Assembly (NCBI GenBank): GCA_000934455.1
Contig: KN882761.1
Coordinates: forward strand, 226,082-253,467
DNA: 27,386 nucleotides
Origin: Apostichopus parvimensis
Lineage: Eukaryota > Echinodermata > Holothuroidea > Aspidochirotida > Stichopodidae
Reading direction: 5' to 3'
Made by a program: the position numbers and the translations under genes. The notes beneath the pieces are model-generated. The model did no database searches. It worked only from the letters and a program-made list of their open reading frames with translations, and was not told the origin of the DNA. Shown one piece after another: positions 10,801-22,800 of this stretch; position 1 is the stretch's first letter; each line of letters begins with the position of its first letter.

Positions 10801-13800
10801 TCTTCCGGGGTTTGACTCACAAGCCCTCTAGCCACCGGGATCCTAAAGAAGCCCACCCAGCCCCCCCCCCCCCCCCCAATGCATCTGCCAGAACTGAAGC
10901 CTCCTCCCAGTTTAAAAAATCTATCTTATCTAGAGAGGATTTTAAGTTATGTACTTTTTTAATTGAATGAAGGGGGTCGAGGAGAAGGGTGTTTTATAAA
11001 TATTTTTGGTTTGAAACAATAAGTGTTTGCTGCATCAAGCAGCTTTTTGGTAGCAATATAACTAGGGATGTTTAGGCAAATTCTAAGGGCTTAACAATTA
11101 ATGATTAATTTGGAAATTTGAAACTTAGAACAACTTATGAGGTAGATACTGCCGTACGTAATATTAGGTTTGATTTTTAGTGTTAGAAATTTGTAACGGG
11201 ATGTACAGAGGGAGACAATTAAGATTACTTTGACTTTGAGGGTATTTAGGAAACTTTTTTTTAAACGAACTAAACGCATTAAGAAATTCTTTAATACTGT
11301 GCCACATAACGAGATCGTCGGGGAATGGACTCCAATGTGTAGAATTGAACTTGTTGTAAATCAAAAGGAGTTTAAGCCCTGGTCGACCTAGCGAGAGGTC
11401 CTACGGGGGATAATAAGTTTGTTTTTATAGGATAGACACTTTTTTTTCCCTTTTTTTTTTCTTGGAAAAGTTGTCTATGTTCAGTCAGGGAATTGCTGGT
11501 ACATGAAGTCTTATATAATTACATTGTACAGATAGCCATAAACATACCCGAGGTCTAAGTCGAAGAGCCAATTAGGGAGGGATTTCTAAAGGAGAGGAAT
11601 TTCTAAATACTGAGGATTGTGGAGACGGAGCGGTTTCTATTGTTTGGGAAGGGAGGGGTTGCTACTTTTTTTTTTTAATCAATAGGTCATTCATTGTCGG
11701 AATTGTTTGTTTTGTTCTTTATATATAAGTATACTTTGAGTCGGGGCCTAGACCCATTTAGGAAAGAATTTCTTAATGGAATGAGACTTTAAGTAGTAAC
11801 AATTGTGAATACAGAAAGGTTTTGGTTTTTTGGGAAGTGAGTTGTTGCGACTTTCTATTTCAGGAGGAGATCTTCAATCAATGGGTCGTTCTCGAGGTAG
11901 CTTTTGTATAATTTGGTGTTGAATTCTTCAAGTAAAATAGATTTTGTGTTTCCTGCACGGAGAACGTGCGAAGTAGCAATATTGGTAGGGGTTTTAAGTG
12001 CAAGGCGAATCCCCTTGTTGTAAGGGATGTCATTTACATATAAATACTGTATAAACGGGGAATTAGAACAGAGCCCCGAGCAGTACCGGCTTTGAGCTCG
12101 AAGGAATTGGAGCTTAGACCATTGAAGTTAACGGCCGTGGAGATGGGAGGAAAGAAGTCTAATAGTCTGATTGGGAAGATTATAATTTAGAAGTTTGTAC
12201 CGGAGACCATTATGCCAAGTTTTGTCGAAAGCCTTTTCAGAATGAAAAAAAAAGAGCGGCCGAGTGGTGTTTATTTTGGAAGCCGATTTTGATACTTAAC
12301 GTAATTCTAAAGATGGGATTTAAAGTAGTACTTTTTGGGACCTGGAACCAGCCTGATATGGAGCAAATTTATTTGTATTTCCGAGAAAAAGTCTAATACG
12401 ATCTTTCTTGTTTTTTAAGATCTTTCCCAAGACTGGAAGTAGACTAATCAGACTGTAAATTACTTGGATTTGAAGGAGAAGGAAAATACCCTACTTTAGT
12501 GAGGATATTGACAAGATGGCATTACTGGTAAATCTAACAGGAAATATTTTCAGCATAAGATAGCTAATGCCGTCATGACAAGGAGAGAAACTGTTATGTG
12601 TGTTGCAATCACGGATTCTTCTCTTTAACAAAACGAGCAAAAACGCTGGAATAATCCGGAATAGAGGTTCAGAAGCCCGTAAACGAAGCCAAACTTGCAC
12701 ATGGATAACGACCAGTATTTTCTGGGTCGTTTCTTACAGAAAGATCATGTTCTTGTTTTCACTGCAATCGGAAGCACATTTTCTTAAGACCGGTTGATTA
12801 ATGTTTCAAACTACCTCATAATCTGATCGATCAACGAACAGTTTAACTCCGTTCGCCCGATTATTTAGTTCCGCCCTCAGAGTGTATCTGGGTCGAAATA
12901 ACGATTAGAGACTTGGCTCTGTAGGTACCTGACGATTGCTACACCCACAGGCGCTACTGCTTATTGTATCCGATAACAGTTTATGACTGTTTTGACATTC
13001 CGGGGCTACAGAGTCTGACCCAGTTATGTCGTAAACAGTTCAAAGCGGGAAGGCATCTCTGTATACAAAGTTACTTTGCTCAAAGTCAGGGAAACGCTTG
13101 AAACTGTAAACTTTAAATTTTCCAGAAAACTAGACATTTTGGCATTTACTATGGTATGAAACATTCATGACAGGATCAAGTTGTTTGGCCGTAGGGCAAC
13201 ATTTGTTAACGGTTCTTTGGTGATTTCTTTTGAAATAACCATCAAAACTATTTCTGACTGTTTTTTGAAGGACAACCCTATTTCTGTTTATAGTTACATG
13301 CTCTCAGTTGTGCGTTCCTCGTTGAACGATAAATCTTGCTATATCTGATAGCTTTCTCATATAAAATATGGGATGTTACTTTGCAAACAGCGCCAACTAC
13401 ATTAAAGTCATAAATATTCATTACTTTATTGTGACATTTGACCCTACCTGGCTCCCCCTGGACGTTGTGGCCCTCGATGTCGTGGAGAAAGTGGTCTGAG
13501 TGTGGGAGGCCACCGTGCTTGGTCGGGGCGTGTTGGGGTCCTTGACTACCTCCTCGGTCACAAAGATCATAGCACATCCAATCAAAGACTCAAAGAAGTC
13601 TAGGAAAGTCATCTGGAAAGGACAAAAAAAAGAACAACAACATTAGATTTAATCAGCAAAATACTCTACAAGGACTAAAACAACTGTCAGTATGGATAGC
13701 AAATTGATGTAGCACCCTACCTTCTCTCTAACCCCCCCCCCCCACACCCCCAACACCGACTAAAACCCAATTAAACACTCTTAATAGGTCACATGAAAGG

Positions 13801-16800
13801 AACAAAAGCACCAAAAGATTCATCAATTTCATTATAAAAGTCCTTTACACACGGATTGAAACAATTAACTGGTAGTACAAGTCAGCGCGATGTAGTTCAC
13901 TGTATGTTGTCGTTTTTCTCTTTCTCTCTTCAGATCTGCTTCAAGTCTACTGGTTATCTAGCCATTAGTTACTGTTTATTTTTTTTAATGTTTTCTTTAT
14001 TGTCAGGCAAGGTGGGGGGCTAGGCTCAGATGTTGCTACTCCAAAGTCATGGTGTACCATGTAACCAGTAACCAAACCATTAACCAAACCATGTAACCAA
14101 ACTCAAGTGAGAGATTACATGTGCCTTATATATATTAAAATACTACCCGGAAAGAAGAGGGCAGGATTTTCAACAACATTTCGGCTATTTCTACAGACAG
14201 TCAGACAGTTTTCTGTCCATGGTTGGGAGTTTGACCTAAATTAGGGGAGACACTAACAAATCCAAACTGACCTCCAGTTCTAAGTTACACGTTTCCGAAT
14301 CGTAGGCTGCGGGGTCGTCCGCAGACAGGACCTCCAGGATACGTCTGGAGGTCAATCTCTCGTTGATCAAACGGTAGTCCTTGAGCATGAAGAGGAAATC
14401 TCGCATCTTCAGGGTGTGGTCGTGAGGAGGAAACTAAAAGAAAAAGAAATAAGAAAAATAGAACAATGTTACGAGAGATTGCCTTCATACTGAATAACCT
14501 CGCATAGTTCAAATTACAAAATTGTCCTAGGTTGGGGATGCAATTTGATCGTATCAGAAACTCTGTGATCAACAAACCGACACAATTTACGAACGGACAG
14601 ACAGATGGACAGACAGATGTATGGCTCATGACATCATGGAGTACACAACAGACAGCGTAAATAATGGGAATACATATTTGAATGGCAAATTCAGGGTGAG
14701 GGAAAACAGCTGCCAGTGAACGATCCGAAAACTATACATTTAGCAGGATTCAGTTTGAGAGTATAAGTGGCATTTGATGAAGAACTAGCACGCCTTTTAA
14801 TTAAAAATTAACATTACACAAGAGTAACAATCTAAATGTACTTTACATTTCAGAAACACAATTACAAATTAGATAAAAAGTCTGATCAAATGATAAAATC
14901 CAATCACCAAGTTTTAAAGGATAACGGCATAGCACCAAAACACATTCCCGTTTTCTTCAGTGTTTGAATACATATTAGTAAAAAAAACAAAAGTACTAAA
15001 ACTTGCAACTTTTAATACCAACTCATTTTCAAATGATAACTTCATGTCATTACCGACTGTATTTATTGGAATTACATTAACGTTATTCTCGATGAATACC
15101 CATGAATAAATTCCATGAATAAAATGTAAAGATATTTGAGATTTAACTTTTTGTCATATATACATACTTTTGATGGCGTGCATATGGATTTGTAGACCTG
15201 CCAGCATTTATCCATGTAACCTAAGGCGTTGATGGCTCTAGTAGGCTCGTAGAGAAAGTTGCCCTGGACGTCACAACCGTACGGGATGATGTTCTCTCTG
15301 ATTGCGTGGTCAAAGCACCAAGCAATTGTGGATTGTTCACTTTCCCTGAGAAGGAGGAATTTGTTAAAATCAGAATCTGTCACGTATAATAATAAATCTA
15401 TAATAGACAACATTGTCAGTGCCTAGAAAAAAAATCACTGGTTTAGGTGTAATGTTGGCTTTAAGAGTAATATGTTTGTGATAAATTGAGAATATTCAAA
15501 TTCAGAAATATCTCTTTTCTATATGTTTAACTTGTTCAAACAGTTCAAATAATTTCATCCATATCTTGGGGCAACTATGTTCTCTGATATTCAAACGAAG
15601 AGTTTTCTAGAATTGATCAATAAATATAAACATGCAGAGAAATTATTGAATATGCTAACTTTCCTCCAGCGTTTATGTGTAAATGTTAAATATTCATACA
15701 TTTTCAGTATTTAAAAATCCTTGAAAAGTAAGATTTGGAATGAAACACAACTGAGCATGCTACAATATCACAGCATACATATCGCAGATTTCAGATGATA
15801 AACATTAAGAAGAAATGAACTGAAGTCGGTAATTCAATACAGACGAGAGGCATTTTAATCAACTAATTAGTACAGGTGTTTTGTCATTTTCACTTCACAA
15901 ACATGTAAATAAGAAAAACTGCAGGTTACAATAATTTGATTAAAAACAACATCATAGAATCCTCCTACTCCTTAAGAAACTGATTTGAAATTTAGAAACT
16001 TTGGAAAAAACTTTGCAATATATTAAATTTTAAGGAAGCAAAAATTTCAAAAAAGTTTAGAAAGGAAAATTGCATGCATCTAAGATTTTCACTTTATGCC
16101 ACTGCTTTGTGGAGGGTATTAACACAGCATTAGCAAACAAGAGTCAGAAAATGTAATGCGAACAGGAGCATTGTCGTGAATAAATAATGCGAGAGAATTA
16201 TTTTACACTTCTGTTTTTGAACAAATACAATAGAAATACAATTTCAAAAGTAGCAATTTGTTGCATACATATTGGGTTAAGATACAAGCATCGGCCAAAA
16301 TTCTTTACATCCAGAATATTTGATATACAGAGTTAGAAATGCCATATTTATTTAACTCACTGACAATCTTCTAGATAAAGATGATAGGATAAGGTAATCA
16401 GATGGTTCAAGTACTCCCTCATGAGAAGCTTGTCCAGCGGTGAATGGATCTCCGTGGCTCCCTTATCGACAGCTGAAGAAATCAAATGGAATTAAACACA
16501 AATTAGCAAAACCATGTTCCAGAATAGTCGACTGATTAGATACAAAGAGACCGTCCGGTGAAATTAATTCAATGAACAAGAGACTGAATCTAAATATTCA
16601 TGAGTTTATTAATGGTCAGCAAAATAATTTTCATACATGTACACAATTCAGAAAAATCTATTTCGAGTGGAAATTTAAGTGAGAATTATTTTCCCTTTCC
16701 ACAATGTTATGCGAATTGCACAAATAATTACACAGTGAAAATATTTAAATGTATGAATAAATCAATCATTTCATATTTAATTATTCCAAAATGAGAAGGA

Positions 16801-19800
16801 CACTCAAAATCAAGATTATTGATAATCATGTAGAAGTTCTGTGTGCCATGGGGGGGGGGGGGGGTTAGGGGTACATCCCACGTATACACACTATACAGTG
16901 ACTCTGTTCCAGCTAAAATCTGAATCTGTGAAGATATCTTTCAGCATAAATTTTAATGCCTACAGTAACTGTACCTTCAAGAATAATACGTTACCATTCA
17001 TCAGAGAGAAGCTAACCGTCATAACATTGATAAATATTTCAGATTTAACGGTCAACGCTAGGGCAAGGTGTTGCCTGTAATAGGAGACACCAAGAATGTC
17101 ACCAATGTTTAGAAGCACCTTCTGTGACAAGAGCAATGCCAAAGGTGTTACACGACACATTTGTTAGAAAATGTTAGAACTACCCAAAATCATCCAAAAA
17201 AGAAAAAAATGCCCCAAAATTTGAAAAAAACTGGACAAATTTCCTCAGGAAACAAAGGGTAAAGATGTCTCGGAATCAAAATAATGAGAAAAAACCTTAC
17301 CGAGGATCCTATCGATCTCTGCGAGGGTGGTATCAAGGAAATGGAATCGACAGTCCTTCAGCATTCTCCAGAATTGTAGTTTGGTCATGATGAAGGTGTT
17401 GTCGGGCGAGGCGTCGTGGCCGAGACTGCTGTAGAAGTTGTAGGTCTTCTTGAGCACAGTGACATGACGAAGTACCACAAACATTACCTTAGATGGGTAA
17501 CAGAACAAGAAAATAACCTCCGATAATACGAAGTGAAAACTGCAAATCCAACTATAATTTAATTATACGTTGAAATGTCTGGATACGTACCGAGTGTGGG
17601 TGACAAATGCAGCAACGCAAAATAGCAGAATTATATAAATATATATAAATACATTTATAAATATATATCAAATATATCAACAACAAAAAATCTTTTTTAA
17701 TATTAAAGAGAGAATTGCTTTGTCCAAAAATGAAAGAGTCGATGCTAACAAACTTAAAGATGAATGCAAATGTTCATACAAAGAGGATGAATATGTGAAT
17801 CAACGGCTGCCGATTCATTCAATTATCTATGCTTCCGTTACCCGCGAGTGTCAATGAATTGCATGTCCATAGTTAACAATCTTATCGGCCTATGTTCAAC
17901 CTGTTTCTACATCACTTCGGTAAAGTATGTATCTTTCATGGGCCTGTTTACAACTTTGGGGATAGTTCTAGGAAGACTTTTGTAACAATCTAGGGACACT
18001 TCATAAAATGTCTGGGGAAGATTTACAGCTTTAACCCAGTGATGGTACATAGAATCTGGGGACTGTCCACAAAACTTGTGGATGTCTGGTCACTGCTGTT
18101 ATACTTGTTTAAAAAGAGTTTGAAGATCAAAGCAGAGAAGGACATTTAATCTGCAAAAAAATTGGTAATAGTTTAATTTTAACTAAAATAAATTAAACTA
18201 CAGCTAGCATTCAATATTACTTTGAAATGTAGTATCTCTAGGCCATATAAGATATTATATCAGGTTGTCAAGTGGGCGGCAGGCTGTTTCACCCATGGGT
18301 AAAGTGGTAACATTCAGATATGGTCACTAACCTGTTGGAGTTCGTCTTCTTTCTCAGAGTCTGTGCATCGATTTAACAGATGGTCAATGTCCAACGTCAG
18401 ACTAGGACCGAGGGTGTTGTGACTATCGTCACTTCTAGAGGTCAGATTTCCAGCATCTGTGCAAAGAAACATGTCAGGATGTTTTTTTTTGTCAGCACAA
18501 AATCAAAAACAAAATCAAATTCTTTTGATATGTTGGAGACCATCAAAAGAACACACACTGCTGTCCTGTCAATACCTGTTGTACTTCTGTATCACTTTGA
18601 TTTATTTTGAGAACAAATGGCTCTTTAAACATCCGAAGTTCATCAAATCGGCTGGACTAACAAGTCTAATACACATATCATTAAAAGTCAGTTCCTCAGA
18701 TGCAACACACAAAAGAAAGATGATACTGTTTACTGTAAGGTGCCATGAATTCTGACTAGCATCTTTTGGGAAAGTAATGGTGAATGGGATATGCCAAAAC
18801 TTAGGTTTTTTTTTTTTTGTAGAAGTAATGTACAAAGATAGGGTATCGGAAAATTACCAAACAAAACTGTAAGGAGAACAAAGATATGTATGGCTAGAAA
18901 TGGATTTGAACCAGCCACCTCAGGGTTATAAGTCATGTGCTCTACTAACCAAGTTATCCAGAACTCGGTTGGCGGCAATCTTTACATAGCAATTTCCTTT
19001 GCTGGAGGATGTGTTCGAATGAGTCACTTGCTCAAATCCCATTCTAGCTACTAACCTCTGAGCTCAATCAAAAGTTCGTTTTAATACAACGTTCTAACAG
19101 ATTTTAAATTTTTTAAATATATCGCTCAAAATAGTAATCTTACTGGGTCCGGCTGGATCCGGTGTCCTGGTTCTTATCTCACTTATATCCGGGGTAACCG
19201 TGCCATCCATCACAAACTCCGGATAATCCGCCATCCTATCCTCTACAAAGATTCCTTCAAAAAGGCGACCGTTTTTGAACGTGAAGATTCCCTGAGTTAG
19301 ACAGAGATGGATTCAGAAGAGATTAAAAGATGAAATGAAGGGGATAAAATTGACATAATTAATAGGATTCTGACAATTTTTGTTTTAGGAATTGATGTAT
19401 TTTTGCTGAATTGTTTTACAAACCATGTTCTTTAGCAGTTTCCAAAAGCAAGAAATGTTGCAACATCAGGCTCATAACTTTAAATCTATATTGATATATC
19501 TTGTTTGAAAGCTAACCAAGTTTTTGGGACAATTGCAGTGGTAACACCGGAAGAAAAAAAGCTTTGTGAGACTAGTCTGTTACACTTTGAAAGTAAGTAT
19601 TTTCCCAATTAAAACATATGTTTCTAACTTCCTATTTCTGACTTTGTCCTTAAAATTTGACATCTTAATTCAGCATGTGAAAGTCAGCAAGTGAAGCAGT
19701 TCTGACTTTATTATGGCAAGAAGCTCATCTCGTTCTAGAACACCTCTCTGAATAACTGCTATACACTTCAATGGCAACATCTCAACAACGGCAACATCTC

Positions 19801-22800
19801 AACAACCACAACCTCCCAACAACCGCAACCTCCCAACAATTGCAACATCTCAACAATGGCAACATCTCAAACGATAAGCTTTTCAATTCATTTCTAGCTA
19901 TGAGCTCCCTCCAAAAACCTCTTCAGCCCTTACTCACCCTGCCACTCTTCTTGTCGTCTAGCCAATCCCCTTCGTACTTGGAACCATTCGCGTAGAGGAT
20001 GACGCCGTAACCGTGACGTCTGCCGTACAGGAAGTCGCCGATGTACTGGTTACGCATCGGGTACTGAGATCCCGGCAGACGTCGAATGTACCAGGTGTGA
20101 TCTCCGTGCCCATTCTAGAGAGAAGACCATATATATATATATTGAACATGAATCTTTCTTATGGCACAGAGAATTTACAACCTAAAAGGAAATTCTAGTT
20201 TAGCCTATGGAATATCTATAATATATATTTTTATTAACGAAAAAGGCAACATAAGAAGGACTATACTTTACTATCTGTACGTGATGTGCTGTACTAAACT
20301 GTCCTAAAGTGTACTGTACTGTTTGAACCGTCTCCTATGCAAATCTAACACACGAAAATCTGTGAAGATTTTTATTTTGCTCACCTGGACTCCCTTCTCC
20401 CATTGGCCGTTGTAAGTCTGATTGAGGTCCACCCACCTCATGATCCCCTGACCGTGCCTGTTATTATTGGCCCATTCCCCCTCGTAGACGTTACCAGATC
20501 GGTAGCGCCTCACTCCGTATCCGTGACGTTTGTTACTCATCCAGTCGCCCTCGTAGAACGACAGGCCGTCAGTGTCATATCGGATAATTCCCTTCAGGGT
20601 TGGATGAGAACATGAAATGAAATAGAAAATGAACTTTAAAACTAAATGTAAAACTATTTGTAAAAATTATTTCTTAAACATTGCTGCAGATAAACTAGTG
20701 TAAATCAAAAATTTTTCAGAGAGATGCATTTTTGAAACAATGGAAAAGATATCCATTCCATTTCCATGTAAAAGAGATCGTTAAATTGCATAATTAACAG
20801 GATTTTCTGGTGGCTAAGTTGAGATCCTTAGTAGAATTGCTGATACTTTTTCTGTATCCTTGGGCAAAACACCATATACTCATACAGTAGCATTTCATAT
20901 CGCAATTTATATAATTTTTTTTCCAAAGTTTGGAATTCTTTTGTACAATTCCATCTGGCAACAGCAGAAACGAATGATGTCATCAGGGCAATTCAACTAA
21001 GAAAGTCTTCATTTTTCTTAATGATATTTCAATCATTTATCCACAAAGGAAAAAATATTCCTAGAAGAAAAGATCTACATTTTCATGAAATTCTTAATTA
21101 CAGAGAATATTTGACAGCTAAGCAAACATTCTAAATCAATCAGGATTCAAGTGTAAATCAACAAGAAGGATAACATAAGTAAAACTTTTGAAGAGCATCT
21201 GCCCAGATGGCATCACAGACACCCTACTTTGATCCAACATCCTGGAGCAGTTGAACGTTAGCTAGTCAAAATAGGTTACATTAAGATCAATCAACTATAC
21301 CTCAAAGTTAAGAACAAACTATTGAGATGGGCTTATTAACTAGCAGTGTGGAATTTTTTTGCTCAGATATAAATGTTAAACATTATACATCTCCAGAAAA
21401 TCCCTTTCAATATCTCTGTGATGTAAAACTTGAGTTACTGTTTATTTGAATGTCTAGTGGATTTCAAGGCAATACTGATGATAACAAAATTCATAAAACT
21501 TATGTGCAAAGTGGTTGAAACTGCAAATCAGTTCCCAGTTCGGGATACAAATGTCAAACTTACTGTTCCGTGCCTCTGTCCCATTTTCCATTGTCCAGTG
21601 TATGATGCCGGTGACGCCATACATCTAAACGTGCCATGTCCATGCCGCTTTCCATTCAGAACTTCCCCTTCATAGGTACTGCTGTCTGGCCAATGGTAGA
21701 GACCCTTTCCTGTTATTTCATTGTTTGTAAAATCTCCCTTTAAATAAAAAAAGCAAGAAGGTAAATTAAGTATATTTTTTCAAAGTGTTTATATATAAAA
21801 TTGGAGAGAAAAGTTAAAAAGTATCTGTGCAAACTCTTTCATGCCCCGCTCCCCACCCTCCCCAATGAGAGCATTGTGGTCCAGTGGTTAAGATGGTCCA
21901 GTGGACTTGTGATCTAAGGTTTTACAGGTTCCAGTCTTGGCCAGATCATCACGGTCGTGTCCTTGGGCAAGGCGCTTTATCTCAATTGCCTCTCTTCACA
22001 CAGGTGTATAAATGGGGACCTGTGAGAAAAAACTGTCAGTTGGGCGCTGTCCAGCTGCTGCCATGTGGAGGGATTGTCTCTATGTTTGACAGGTTATCGT
22101 TGACCAGGGTAATATTGCTATGCACCTTGATCACCAACATAAGTGGAATTGTCTGCGCTTTATTAATCCTCAATATTACATTCAGACAGTTCCAAAGGTC
22201 AATCTAATCAAATCTATGTTGAAAACATGTTTAAAACATGTTGAAAACATGTTGAAAACATGTTGAAAACATGTTGAAAACTATGTTGAAAACATGTTTA
22301 ATCTCGAGTCAAACAAGGCAATGCTACTTCTCAGCTTAAACGTTGTCTTCAAATTATTGATGCCATACACCTATTTCTGATGTATGTTACTATGTAACTA
22401 TCATAGTATCATAATCAACATAATTCTGTTTTATAAATATCAGTCATAAAGATATGAGAGACTATATTTAATTGTTTCCCCTTACATTGTAATTTAACTT
22501 TATTAAATTTATAAATCCATAATTTATTCGTTGCAGTAAACTCTAGGTAGTTTTTATGTTTATTCTTGATCCAGTCTGATACATACAATCTTTCACAATG
22601 AATGTTGCTATCGTCAAAGAAAAATTTGCATATTTCGAAGAACCCCATAGAATTCCTAACAGAGCAGAGCTGCAACCAGCTTGGAATGAGAAGACAATGG
22701 GATGTATGTAGTCAGCTTAAATTGCTTTAGGGTAGTAAAAAAAAGACCAGCTGTGAATGGAATATCTCACCTCATATACTACTCCGTCACTCCATGTGTA

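Noticed and set aside
15072..15413. 113-codon minus-strand open frame taken as a single-exon gene
   Set aside because: Only 15168-15345 is coding; the ends are intron sequence read through, and the splice sites define the exon.
18891..18963. Functional tRNA gene
   Set aside because: Acceptor and anticodon stems do not pair well; it is better explained as a pseudogene or SINE head.
19771..19995. Plus-strand Gln/Asn/His-rich open frame
   Set aside because: The apparent low-complexity protein is a translation of the 17-bp minisatellite and of the antisense side of exon 6.
20403..20615. Plus-strand open frame over RSPH10B exon 5
   Set aside because: It is the antisense shadow of a clearly conserved MORN exon.
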